Shown here piece after piece: positions 24,150-34,752 of a stretch of DNA of 64,000 bases. Location of the stretch: positions 11,040,001-11,104,000 of the forward strand of contig WOAB01000524.1 of the NCBI GenBank assembly GCA_027886185.1, in the 5' to 3' direction. The translations under genes were made by a program, and so were the position numbers. Origin of the DNA: Rheum nobile (taxonomy: Eukaryota > Streptophyta > Magnoliopsida > Caryophyllales > Polygonaceae). How positions within the stretch are numbered: position 1 is the first letter of the stretch; the number at the start of each line of letters is the position of its first letter. The notes beneath the pieces were generated by a model. It was not told where the DNA came from and made no database searches. It saw nothing but the letters and a program-made list of their open reading frames with translations.

Positions 24150-24400
24150 TGAAATGCAGGAATCCTGCTTAAGCAGGATTCCTGCGTTTCACAACTGTAA
24201 TATTTTCAAAATTCTCATTTTTTTGAAACGCAGGAATCGAGCTTAAGCACAATTCTTGCGTTTCAAAAAAAACTAAAACGCAGGTATTTTGCTTAAGAAA
24301 AATACATGCGTTTCGTTCTAATACATAAACTCAATTTCTGGGTATAATTTACACTCAAACGCGGGTATATCGCTTAAGCAAAAATTCTGCGTTTCAAAAT
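24150..24400. repeat. Four 40-bp palindromes centred on CTTAAG
   Basis: Four palindromes with the plan AAACGCAGG, five to six variable bases, GCTTAAGC, then the reverse complement ending CCTGCGTTT. Centres lie at about 24,170, 24,244, 24,294 and 24,375. The first is almost perfect; the others keep the outer CGTTT arms and the CTTAAG centre while the inner bases drift, often symmetrically (TATTTT opposite AAAATA in the third). The spacers are AT-rich and unrelated. Confidence 0.85.
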
Positions 24401-24766
24401 GTAGTGTATGAAGACAATTTTTGTAGTGTACAAAGAGCCTTCATTCTTTAAATGTCTTCATTTTGAACAATTGAACAGGGTTAAGTTTTAGGTTACCTCC
24501 ATTTAACCACCTTCAGTTTATATCCATTTGCACAAATTCTCTTGTTATAGGAAATTGTATGTAACCACCTGAACGTTCCATATATAACAATTTTTCCATC
24601 TCAAATTGTTAAAATTTGTGAACATATGAAAAATACCCTTGTGTGTACTAAAATAGAAAATAGCTTTAGCAATGAACATGAGGATATTTCACTATTTTGT
24701 AGTCATTTTGGGCATAGATAAAAAATATTTGATAGTGCTAGACAAGTGGGTGACAATATTATGATG
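24401..24766. other. AT-rich spacer left of the copia element
   Basis: No gene or repeat recognised. It ends at the left LTR, whose flanking five bases are TGATG. Confidence 0.4.
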
Positions 24767-24944
24767 TATTCGAGATAATAGATAAGATTAGTTAATATCT
24801 TGTTACCTAATATTCTATCTTGTAAAGATTTGATTTCTTAAGATTCTCTAGGATCTAGTTACCTTGTGTGTATATGGTGTACGTTCCTATCAATGAAAGG
24901 CAGAGAAAATTACTTCATTCTTTTGCTTCCTTACTCATTCTTCA
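24767..24944 (+). repeat. Copia 5' LTR (178 bp)
   Basis: It begins TATTCGAGATAATAG and ends CATTCTTCA immediately before the primer site. It aligns along its length with 28,992-29,179. LTRs usually begin TG; here both copies begin TATTCGAG, so either the family is unusual or the true edge differs by a base or two. Confidence 0.88.
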
Positions 24945-24956
24945 TGGTATCGGAGC
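24945..24956 (+). other. Primer-binding site, tRNA-iMet type
   Basis: TGGTATCGGAGC differs at one base from the standard plant copia site TGGTATCAGAGC, complementary to the 3' end of initiator tRNA-Met. It abuts the LTR. Confidence 0.85.
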
Positions 24957-25093
24957 TATGAACCCTAAACACATTTAACCCACCCCGCGTTATTCCTCCG
25001 CTCTACTCGGCCTCTCAATTTTTTTCCCGACCGTGTTTATCGTTTTTGTCCTTCTCTCTGATTTCTTGTGCTTGTTTGCAACACTTGGATAGC

Positions 25094-28000
25094 ATGACTA
25101 ATGACGATGCCCCTTCGAAGAAACCAGGGTTGGATCCAATGTCGCCTTAGTACCTCTACCCGTCCGATCATCCCAGATTGAACATCTGTCATGTGACATT
25201 TAAATACGATAACTTTCAGGAATGGGAGAAGGGCCTTCGTAATGCTTTCCGGGCAAAACGAAAGCTCGGCGTCCTTGATGGCAAAATTAAAGAACCGATT
25301 GTCTCCTCTGACACATATGAAGATTGGGCAAGTGTCAATTCGATGCTTGTCGGTTGGGTGTTACAATCCATTGAGTCGTCCTTACGCTCCTCGATTAGTT
25401 ACTCGGAGTCAGACCAGTCTCTCTAGGATGATCTCCAACAACGTTTCTCTATTGGGAATGCTCCTCGCATCCATCAACTCCGCATTGAATTGGCACGCTG
25501 CGAACAAAACGATCAAAGTATGGCTTCTTACTTTGGCCGCTTGAAATCTCTATGGGAGGAGTTAAATAACTACCTCTCTCCGACTCGATGCTCCTGCGGG
25601 AAGTGTACCTGCGAAACTTACAAGAACCTAACCTCTGAACGGGATAATAAACAAGTTCATCAATTCTTAATGGGATTGGGCAGAGATATCTATGGGCATC
25701 TCCGCTCTAATATTATTGCTCAAGATCCTATGCCTTCTCTCAACAAGGCTTACTCTCTTATGTTTCAAGAGGAGCGTCACAAGTCCTTGACTATTGAACG
25801 TGGTGCTCGTTCTGATGCGTTGGCCTTGGCTGCAAATTCAGCCCCTTCCCCTCGCCCGGGCTCTTCAAACAAATCTGCTTCCAAGCCTGTGTGTACACAT
25901 TGTGGCAAGCAAGGTCACGAGGTGACGTCGTGCTTCAAGCTTATTATATTTCCTGAATGGTGGGGTGTGCTTTGACAAAATCAATCTGGTGGTCGTGGGC
26001 ACGGCCGCGGTTCTGCACCAGCCCCTTCTCCACCTCCTGCTTCTGGTGTTGGTCGAGCCAATGCAGTCCAAGGCGACACGGCATCCTCGTCTGCTTTGTT
26101 GCCTACTGCGGAGGATCGGGCAGCTTTAAACCCTGCTCTTACGGATGGTCAGTGGAACCATTTGTTTCAAATGTTCAAGGATTACCGCTCCACCTCCAAT
26201 GCTGCTTCCTCTGACAAGTTAATGGGTAAGCATTCGGCACAATGGATCTTGGATACAAGTGCATCGTATCATATGACGGGTATAAAGGATCTTCTTGTTA
26301 ACCTTATTTCTGTGCCGCCCATTTCCATCACCTTACCTGATGGCTCTCAGTCCATGGCAGTCATCCGCGGGACAGTCTTGTTTGGGGGTCACTTCCGAGT
26401 CCCCGACATCCTCTTTGTGCCTCGCTTCACTTGTAATTTACTGTCCTTTGCACAATTAACTTACAATTTGTCTTGTATTGTAACATTAACATCTCGCATA
26501 TGTGTCTTACATGACCTATCTTCGAGGACGGTGATTGGAGCCGGTAACCAAGAGGGTGGGGTATATTGGCTCAGGGTTGTTCAGTCGTCTTCACCGGGCT
26601 ACTTTGCTGTGGTCGTCCACTCCTCACAGCTTTGGCACAAGTGATTGGGTCACGCTACTTATCCGTCTGTTCTAGCTTTACCTGGCATTTCTATTTCTAA
26701 GTCTAGCATAGAGGAACCTTGTTCTATTTGTTTACAAGCCAAACAAAATCGGGATTGTTTTCTCCTTAGTTTAAATAAAGCATCTTGTTCTTTCGATTTA
26801 ATTCATTCCGATGTTTGGGGCCCATATAGTACCCCTTCTATGTGTGGCGCTCACTATTTTTTAACCATAGTTGATGATTTCTCAAGATGTGTATGGGTAC
26901 ATTTGATGGCTAGCAAAACCGAAGTGCCTCGCCTTGTTCAAAAGTTCTGCTCTTTTGTAGCAAATCAGTTTGGTCGCTGCATCAAACGGTTTCAAACCGA
27001 CAATGGGACTGAGTTCTTTCCTCTTCGTCCATACTTTGATCAACACGACATCCTCCTTGAAACATCGTGTTTTGCCACTCCTCAACAAAACGGCCATGTC
27101 GAGCGTACACACCGACACATTCTCAATGTGGCTTGCACCCTCCGGTTTTAAGCTTCTTGGCCCATTACTTTCTGGGGCGATTGTGTTCTCACGGCTGCGT
27201 ATTTAATTAATCGCACTCCATCTTCGCTCTTGGCAAGGAAGACCCCATTCGAGGTGTTGTTTGATCGTCCTCTTGCTTATGAACATGTTCGGGTGTTCGG
27301 TTGCTTGTGCTATGTATCCATTTAGCCTCGTACACATGACAAGTTCACCGCTCGCAGTCGCCGTTGTGTCTGTATCCTTATGGAAAGAAGGGTTGGCGCC
27401 TCTTCGATCTTGACAATCAGCGGGTCGTTGTGTCTCGGGAAGTTGTCTTCTCTGAGAACACCTTTCCCTTTATGGAGTCGTCCTCTCCATCTACGGCAGC
27501 TCCAACTCCACTTGATCGATCATCGACTGTCTTTGATGTTGATACATTGTCAACCCAGCCGGCCGTGGCTCCCGCCAATATCGCTACACCCACTGTCACA
27601 GACAGGGGGAGCTCGCCTCTTGCCTTCTCTGATTCTGACAGTGGCTTCGATGCTCCGCCAATGACACTTCGCCGTAGCATCCGACCAAAGCAGGCCTTTG
27701 TTCGTCTACAAGGTTGTGTTTGCAACACCACTCTTGCTCAAGAACACCCATCTCCAACACCGGCTGCCATCTCTCCGTCCTCAAGTAGTATCTACCCTAT
27801 AGCTAACTTTGTAACTTGCACAAACGTTTCTGCTACACATGTGCAGTACATCGCTGCTGTCACCACTACTTGTGAGCCCACACACTTTGCCGAGGCAGCT
27901 CATTCCGCAGAATGGCGAGCCGCCATGAAATCAAGGCTCGATGCTCTTCACCGCAATGGCACTTGGGAGGTGATGTCTCTTCTACCAAACAAGAAGCCCA

Positions 28001-28984
28001 TTGGCTGCAAGTGGGTATTCAAGCAATCATACGCAGATTACTCTCTCTTATCCTTAGTTGCCAACGACAAAGTTCTTCATGTATTAGTTTACGTCGACGA
28101 CCTTGTCATCGTCGGGGATTGCCCTATGTTCATCGATCGCTTCAAGGCTTATTTGCACCGCTACTTCCACATGAAAGATCTTGGCCATTTGAAATATTTT
28201 TTGGGGATTGAAGTCGCTCACGGAACTGACGGGCTGTTCTTGAGCCAACATAAATATGCCCTTGAAATTCTGACTGAAGCCGGCCTCCTAGGTGTCAAAC
28301 CAGCTGACTTTCCGCTTTCTCAAAATCATGAGCTGGCCACGTCTACAACTGCACCATATCCTGACCCTGAACAGTACCGCAGGCTCGTGGGTCGTTTGAT
28401 CTACTTGACGATCACTCGTCCGAAATTATGCTACTCGGTTCACATGTTATCACATATCATGCAGCATCCTACAGAGGAGCACTGGCAAGCCGGGCTTCGG
28501 GTACTTCACTACATTAAACGCAATCCTGGCCAAGGTTTGCTTCTCTCCCGCCACAATTCTTTGCAACTTACGACTCACTGTGATGCTGATTGGGTTGGCT
28601 GCCCTCTTACTCGCCGCTCACTGACGGGCTTCTTTGTCACACTTGGTGTCTCACCTATTTCTTGGACGACCAAGAAACAAGCTACCGTGTCTCGTTCATC
28701 TGCTAAGGCAGAGTATCGATCTATGGCTTCCGCTTGCTACGAATTGGTTTGGCTCAAGTCCCTTCTTCGATCGCTTGGGGTGTCTCACAATGCTCCTATG
28801 AAGCTTCTCTGCGACAGTCAAGCTGCTCTACACATCTCTTCTAATCGTTGCTGGTGTCGTCTCGACATCTTATGTTCGTTCAAGTGATTAGTTGGCTGAT
28901 ATCTTCACTAAGGCTTTGGGCAAACAACAATTCAACTATCTACTTGGCAAGTTGGGCATCATCGACTTGCATGCTCCAACTTGA
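25094..28984 (+). pseudogene. Copia gag-pol polyprotein, multiply broken
   Basis: From ATG at 25,094: gag with a UBN2-like region (25,178-25,800) and zinc knuckle C-x2-C-x4-H-x4-C at about 25,890-25,931; protease with ILDTSAS near 26,250 (Ser in place of the usual Gly); integrase with SDVWGPY, a D-D-F-S-R core and Q-T-D-N-G-T-E-F (26,800-27,120); then RT and RNase H (27,364-28,887). The RT jumps from GCKWVFKQ directly to YADYSLLSL, missing most of the fingers and palm, yet keeps the YVDD box near 28,090. RNase H ends with the SRSSAKAEYRSMA signature, and a second deletion follows 28,845. Stops occur near 25,139, 25,424, 25,973, 26,642, 27,150 and 27,323. Confidence 0.93.
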
Positions 28985-28991
28985 GGGGGAG
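28982..28991 (+). other. Copia polypurine tract
   Basis: TGAGGGGGAG directly before the 3' LTR; the stop codon of the polyprotein overlaps its first bases. Confidence 0.8.
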
Positions 28992-29179
28992 TATTCGAGC
29001 TAATAGATAAGATTAGTTAATATCTTATGAATATCTTGTTACCTAATATTCTATCTTGTAAAGATTTGATTTCTTTAGATTTCTAAGATCTAGTTACCTT
29101 GTGTATATATGGTGTACGTTCATATCAATGAAAGGCAGAGGAAATTACTTCATTCTTTTGCTTCCTTACTCATTCTTCA
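28992..29179 (+). repeat. Copia 3' LTR (188 bp)
   Basis: Same sequence as the 5' LTR with a few substitutions and a roughly 10-base extra segment near 29,027 that repeats part of the adjoining ATATCTT word. Confidence 0.88.
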
Positions 29180-31109
29180 TAATGGAATATATAGATGGTC
29201 AAATAATAAATTATATGTTACTCTTTTAGTGCTTAATTGTCATATATGATATATATATATTGATATCATAGCCCAATATCTTCCGGGCTTTGTTAGAAAA
29301 CACACATTTGTGTGAAGGGATAGGATAGGCAGTGGTGATTTAGCTTATTTGAATAGTATTAAAGGGAATCAAAATAATCCAAACTGTCAATTTTTAATGA
29401 AACCGATCTTACCTCCACAATGAACAAAGAAAGGGAATTTTGTGGAGTGTACAACTTCTAAGTGTGCATAGATTATATATGAGTCTATTGATTGCTATTT
29501 TTATGTTATTGGTAATAAAATAAAATGGTTTGTTCTGTTTCACTTTCCAGAGCAAGCTAACTAATAATTTAATCTGTGTGACATCATTGATTGAGTGCTA
29601 TTATTTTTGCCTCTTTTTAATTTGTTATTTTTGTGTGATGGTATTAGGGATGCTTGACTCTGAAAATGAAGACTCGTCCGGTGACATAAATTAATTTTAT
29701 CTCCTAACGCAGAATTTCATCGAGTCCGACTACGGATTGCCGAGAGAGGTGCTGGAACGCTATGCAATTTTAGTGTGTCATCTGTTGGGATGCTTTCTGG
29801 TGACCTCAGGGTGATTTGTCTGATAGAAAATCCTTTTTATGACTATAGATTTGTATTTTGAATGAAAGGTGTAAGATATTATATTTTTACATGGTTGGGT
29901 TTTGATGAATCTATTGATTTGTGTTTATTGTTATTGTGATGGTAAAAACATACACTTAGATTACATATTTTGAATGTGAGATTTGTTCTATAAAGATTTC
30001 AGTTTTGGATGTGGTCTGACTTATATATGAGTCAAATAATTAAGCATGGTTTCCGGTTCAAATTGCTCTATGTAGTGTCAAATTTGTGCTAATACTGCTG
30101 TAGTGTCAATTATTTTTAATTAACAATGTAATTTGTGGTAATTCTGGAATGTAATGTCAAATGAGGCTAATACTGGTTTTGACACATGAATAGCTGGTAT
30201 TTCATTGTCAGGGGAGCAATAATGAAGCTTAGAGCGAGTGAATATATGAATGACATGAACACAAAGTATATGTGCTCGTGTCAGGATACGAGTTTGGATA
30301 AATATAGATTATATATTTAACGATAAATCATTTTATAACATAAGATGTTATTGACTAACGAAAATATAATATTATAAGAAATTAAGTTGTTATAGGATGC
30401 TAAAAAATTATGGAATGATTAAGTTACTTAAATAAAATCGTATGTTGTTAAAGTAAGGATTAGATTGTTAAACAAGTTAAGTTTCTTTTGCAGATATGCA
30501 TGAGAATGGTTTATTTCATATAAGGTAACAAAACTCTAAGTAATATAGTCATGAAAAAGTATAACATATATTTTATTTTATAGTGTTTGTGTATACACAT
30601 ATTAAGCCAAAAATACTAAGTGGTAGTTTAATTAGTGGTTTAATAAATCCAAAAGTACAAAGCAAGTAATATATACACCGACAATAACTTGGTAAAATGA
30701 ACTATGTTTGGTAATATACACGAACATTATATTTGAGAATATATTTGGTATAATAATTTACTATATGCATAGTAGGTTATATTTGGTAAATAAGGATAAT
30801 GATGTAGGCAGAAGATAATGTAGTTTTTCAAAAATAAGAACGACAAAGTAGTAAAATGACATTTAAAATTATACTTTCCAAAAATTTTAAAGTTAAGGAA
30901 TATATGGAAATATATTATAATTATAATTAAGATATGTAGTATATTGCAAAAAAGTAAAGTATTTGGCTTAAGTAAATATGAAAAGTTATGAAAGATAAGA
31001 TGGTAAATGACAAACAAAATATGCCTACGTGTCATAGCTAACTAGTTGACACATAGGAGATAGACTTTTGGCTTTAGTATTAGTATATAGAAATATAGAA
31101 TAAATTAGG
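29180..31109. other. AT-rich nuclear spacer
   Basis: About 1.9 kb, very AT-rich. A small island at 29,700-29,830 reads without stops on the plus strand (containing ESDYGLPREVLERYAIL) and might be an exon fragment, but I recognise no family. A minus-strand frame at 30,727-31,035 is low-complexity. No element ends seen. Confidence 0.4.
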
Positions 31110-31685
31110 AAAGCTTAGTACATAAATATCCATATATATACATTTATTTTGAAAATGAGAAAAATACATGTGGCAAAGTGAAGAAAATGACGACACGTGG
31201 CGTAGTGAGATTTTGCTTTAGTACATATATCATGGAATTGTAATCTTTTAATTTATTTTTGTAATCTTCTAATTGATTTGTAAATTTAAATAAGGAAGTA
31301 TTAAATATAGATTTAGCTTGTAATAAGGAAAGTTTAGTACATAAATCTTTCTATACATAAATTTATTTAAACACTGAAAAAAATGAGAAAAAAACATGTG
31401 GCAAAGTGAAGAAAATGGTGACACATGGCGTAATGAGTTTTGCTTTAGTATATATAGTAGATTCATTGATTTGTAATTTTTTAATTGATTTGTATATTCA
31501 AATAAGGAAGTATTAGTTATGATTTAGCTTGCAATAAGTTTAGTACACAAATCTCTCTATATATAAATTTATTTAAAAAATAAAAAAAATGAGAAAAAGA
31601 CACGTGGAAAAGGGAAATGGTGACAAATGGTGTAGTGAGATTTTTCTTCAGTTTATATGCAGTAGATTGATGACAGACCCTTGAA
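31110..31685. repeat. Three-copy tandem repeat, about 210-220 bp
   Basis: Copies begin at about 31,110, 31,329 and 31,536 with AAGYTTAGTACAYAAAT. Each contains AATGAGAAAAA, a TGTGGCAAAGTGAAGAAAATG-like stretch and a TTTGCTTTAGTATATAT-like stretch in the same order. The third copy is the most diverged and loses its right end. Confidence 0.8.
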
Positions 31686-31854
31686 GATATGAAATTCTCT
31701 TTTGTTATTGACTAATTGGATCTAAAATTTTGTATTGTTATAAAATTCTCTTGTCACATATAACTTTGTTAAGAAATTCTCGTCTTTTATGAAATATATA
31801 TATATATATACGATTTTTATTTAGCGCCCAGGTGAAATTGATATTTTACGCCCC

Positions 31855-31998
31855 GTTTTATCTGTGACGGACCAATGACATCCGTCCGTGACGGACCAAT
31901 GACATCCGTCCGTGACGGGCCAAAGCATTTCGTCTGTGACGGACGGAGCACTTTGGTCTGTCACGAACGGATGCCATTGGTCCGTCACGAACGAGGTT
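31855..31998. repeat. GACGGA inverted-word block, left edge of the OTU/PMD unit
   Basis: About six copies of a TCCGTGACGGACCAA word in both orientations. Two tandem copies (GTGACGGACCAATGACATCC) in the left half face reverse complements (ATGCCATTGGTCCGTCAC) in the right half, so the block folds on itself. The same word family recurs at 44,565-44,700 and 54,157-54,216. This placement suits subterminal repeats of a MULE-type element. Confidence 0.75.
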
Positions 31999-32163
31999 AA
32001 CAACCATAAACATTGAATGTTACTTGTCCCAACCTAATAACATTAACTACCCCGTCATACTCAACCATATTACGGCCAAACTAAACCCTAAACCTCAATC
32101 ACTCATTCTTTCCCATCCCACAACACTCTCTTCCATTCTCTTCCATTACTTTGAATCTTTTTC

Positions 32164-32235
32164 ATGGCAAATCAATATGATTTTTTCAACTTCAATGGTG
32201 GACAAGATGTTTTAAGAGATTATCATCACAATGAG
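32164..32235 (+). CDS. Possible first exon of the OTU gene
   Basis: ATG at 32,164 opens 24 codons (start MANQYDFFNFNGGQ) ending at a consensus donor, GAG followed by GTATGT. A short Asn/Phe-rich first exon ahead of a long intron fits proteins carried by MULE-type elements. There is no direct proof that it joins the OTU exons; about 1 kb with two later insertions (MITE and foldback) lies between. A CT-rich stretch just upstream (32,095-32,160) could be a 5' leader. Confidence 0.4.
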
Positions 32236-32425
32236 GTATGTTTTTAAAGTTTTTACTTTACATGTTAGTAAAAGTTAAGAATTTTATGTTTCTATCTTGT
32301 GAATGTTTATATTTGTGAGTTGTTCTTTGAATAAACAAATACTTTCTTAAGATAATTAGTTCATACTATATATTCATAAAAACTAGTAAGACTTTTATGG
32401 TTCTTTCTTGTCAATTAGTTGTGAG

Positions 32426-32812
32426 CAATGTTCTAAAAATCCCCGCCTAAAGCCACCTAGGCCCCGCCTGGGCGCTAGGCGGTCATCCACCGCCTAGGAC
32501 CCCGCCTATGCGAGAAGAAGTCTCAAATGTTGTGGAAGCGGCAACATCTTAGGAGATGGCGGATGCATAAAACATAGTTTTGGGTGAGGCTTTGTAAAAT
32601 AAGGCCCATTATTATAAATCAAACTTCATCCCAACATAGCTTTATAAGGATTAATTGATTTGGGAGAACATATTGAAATAATCACATGGATCACGCATTA
32701 ATTATTAATCTGCCTAGGCCCCGCCTAGGCCCCCGCATAGTCGCCTAGGCGCTAGCCCCCCCCCCCCCCCCCCTCACCGCCCAGCTCCCGCCTAGCGACT
32801 TTTAGAACATTG
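32426..32812. mobile_element. hAT-type MITE, 387 bp
   Basis: Terminal inverted repeats CAATGTTCTAAAA and TTTTAGAACATTG bound the element. The flanks are GTTGTGAG (32,418-32,425) and GTTGTGAA (32,813-32,820), an 8-base target duplication with one change, as made by hAT transposases. Inside both ends are clusters of CCTAGGC/GCCTAGG words. A run of about 18 C lies at 32,756-32,773. It has no coding capacity. Confidence 0.85.
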
Positions 32813-32976
32813 GTTGTGAATGTCTATTTTTATGGTTATTTGTTGTGAATGTCTATATGTTTGAGTTGTTACTTTACATGTTAGTGGAAGTTAGTAGTAG
32901 TTAAGAATTATATGGTTCTTTCTTATCAATAGTTGTTAATATATATTCATAAAAACTTTATCTTTGATTATGTTGT

Positions 32977-33262
32977 ACTTAAAAGTAGGAGATATTGTGT
33001 ATAAAACTGCATGTTTGTGTATAAAAATGCAATAGGAGATTTTACTAGATCGTTGCAAGTGCAAAACTTGGTTGGGTAATTGTTTTTTGAACACAAATCC
33101 GTTCGTCACATATGGATTAATTCCATACGTCACTGACGAATTTGTGTTCAAAAAATAATTACCCAATGAAGTTTTGCACTTGCAACGATCTAGTAAAATC
33201 TCATATTGCAGTTTTATACACAAGCATGCAGTTTTATACACAATATCTCCTACTATTAAGTA
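32977..33262. repeat. Foldback hairpin, about 125-bp arms
   Basis: The segment 32,977-33,109 is reverse-complemented by 33,130-33,262. Left-arm words TAGGAGATATTGTGTATAAA, TTTTACTAGATCGTTGCAAG and TTTTTTGAACACAAAT all return inverted on the right. The loop is about 20 bases. It ends at the start of the OTU coding frame. Two minus/plus frames across it (32,936-33,241; start of 33,142) are palindrome by-products. Confidence 0.88.
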
Positions 33263-33839
33263 TGAGATATTGTGACGATTTCAGTCTGTGTGTGCATGAC
33301 ATCGCTAGAAATGTGACGAGTTCAGTCCCTATTAAGCCTTCAGCGTTGCATCCGTTTTGGAGACGATTGAGTCTGTCAGAAGTGCAAGACGAAGGTGAGG
33401 TTGAGGTGAAGCGCAGAGTCGCGAGATCTTTGATGGATCAATTTTATACGGATCAATTCCCCAATCTGTCAGCAAATGATCAAGAAAAATGTGTCTCGCG
33501 ACTTTACGACATCGCTCGCCCCGAGGGGACCAGTCTGCAAGAGCCGGCTATTGTGAGGCATAAGGGACAGCCAATGGGAGCTCTAAACAAATATACCACT
33601 AAAAGACATCCTTCTTCATGGGAGTACACAGACAAAGATATGGAAGGGACACCTCCAAAGAAGCAACGAGGTAGGCCACCAAAGCCCACTAGTACACCTT
33701 CACCAAACCCTAAAGCTCCTACCACTCCTTTGAGGCCATCTCAGGTTAGAGCTCCCAAGAAACCAGTGGGTCAAATGTTTCCACCACCTTATTTGTCTCC
33801 AAAGTCCTTTATTAAAGACTTTGAGCCATATATGGGTAT
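33262..33839 (+). pseudogene. OTU-peptidase gene of MULE type, upstream part
   Basis: The frame carries HPFWRRLSL near 33,345-33,370, then a helical region and KKQRGRPPK (about 33,658-33,684), an AT-hook that binds the minor groove of AT-rich DNA. Such a layout (a region like the C-terminal tail of MULE/FAR1-type proteins, an AT-hook linker, then OTU) occurs in OTU proteins carried by plant MULEs. The coding start is uncertain: ATG 33,262 is the first Met outside the foldback, but a splice acceptor may lie near. The exon is cut at 33,839 by the Tat-type insertion. The frame continues at 43,582 without shift once the element and one copy of GGTAT are discounted. Confidence 0.75.
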
Positions 33840-34463
33840 TGTTTTGGGCGAAAAAGATCAACTCGACATGAGTCGCTTAAAGAAGGGCAACTAGACAACA
33901 ATTAGATTGATAATATCTAGATAATCCGAATCAACTTGAAAAATAAGCATAACAAGTTTAAAATAATGTGAAGACTGGCTTATCTCCTTCGAATAAGAGG
34001 TTGATCGAACCAAAGGAGCCGGATGCCGGTCGCTTAAATACCAGAACACTAACTTCGAACTGATGAACGTAGACGAATGTAGAAAGGGGAAAATAGTTGT
34101 ATGTGTTATGTCAAAAAATGCTTGTGTGCTTTACAATGATTCCTAACCCCTTTATATACATTTAATCTCCGAAAAGATCTAGCCGTTTCCTCGTCCGTGA
34201 TCTTCGCCTGTTGGCTTTAATTGTCGGATTGCCATGATCTTATGACATTTATGTCTAGATCATGCAGGTTTATAATCGTTATATAGGATCTGGGTTTTTC
34301 GTAACGTTTCCGATCGTGTTGTTGTCATGACCCCGGCTTTGTCGTCTGATCTTTGATTGCTTCATCGTATGGTCGCTTCTCTGTTTGGTCGCTTCAAAGA
34401 GAAAAGATGGCATCGGTTACTGGGCCGCCTCTTCCTAGGGTCCAATAAGAACATGGCCCAACA
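33840..34463 (-). repeat. Tat-type 3' LTR
   Basis: TGTTTTGGGCG to GGCCCAACA in plus orientation, 624 bases, nearly identical to 42,953-43,576. Its first 50 bases extend the upstream OTU frame by chance as far as 33,894. Confidence 0.93.
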
Positions 34464-34478
34464 ATTTCCCCAAGGAAT
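34464..34478 (-). other. Tat-type polypurine tract
   Basis: On the minus strand CCTTGGGGAAAT abuts the 3' LTR. Confidence 0.65.
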
Positions 34479-34752
34479 CGAGCCGGGCCAAAAATGACAG
34501 TTGAGGGACGGTTGGATTTCTTCTTCTTCTGTTTCTTTTTGGACGTGATCTTTTCCTTGCTGATTTGTTGCAGCGGATCAATGATGTGTCACTTCTTTAT
34601 TGGTTGACAGATTTGACTGCATTTTTAAACAGTTTCCCATAAATGGCCATCACTTCCCTCTCTTTTCAACATAATCTCTTTTGGTTTCTCGAGAGGTTTT
34701 CTGTTCCAAAGGTAAGGATTTTTTTTCCTGTTGCTTTCCTTCTGCTTGTACC

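Larger units (their letters stand above)
24767..29179 (+). mobile_element. Ty1/copia retrotransposon, decayed, 4.4 kb
   Basis: Two short direct repeats flank a copia-order polyprotein (gag, protease, integrase, RT, RNase H). The five bases outside are TGATG (left) and TAATG (right), a probable target duplication with one change. A tRNA-iMet-type primer site directly follows the left LTR and a purine tract precedes the right one. The element is dead: many in-frame stops, frameshifts, and an internal deletion removing most of the RT. It is the leftmost clearly nuclear element in the window. Confidence 0.93.

Noticed and set aside
23718..24172. Ala/Arg-rich frames on both strands
   Set aside because: They come from the GC-rich inverted repeat read both ways and mirror each other.
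24150..24400. CRISPR-like array (regularly spaced palindromic repeats)
   Set aside because: Only four degenerate copies, irregular spacers, AT-rich plant nuclear context and no cas genes. Palindromes alone are not evidence of CRISPR.
27417..27784. Minus-strand frames over the copia linker
   Set aside because: Antisense shadows of the Ser/Pro/Thr-rich linker between integrase and RT.
33840..33894. Extension of the OTU frame into LGEKDQLDMSRLKKGN
   Set aside because: These codons are the first bases of the Tat-type LTR; the same sequence occurs at 42,953 and the target duplication ends the host exon at 33,839.
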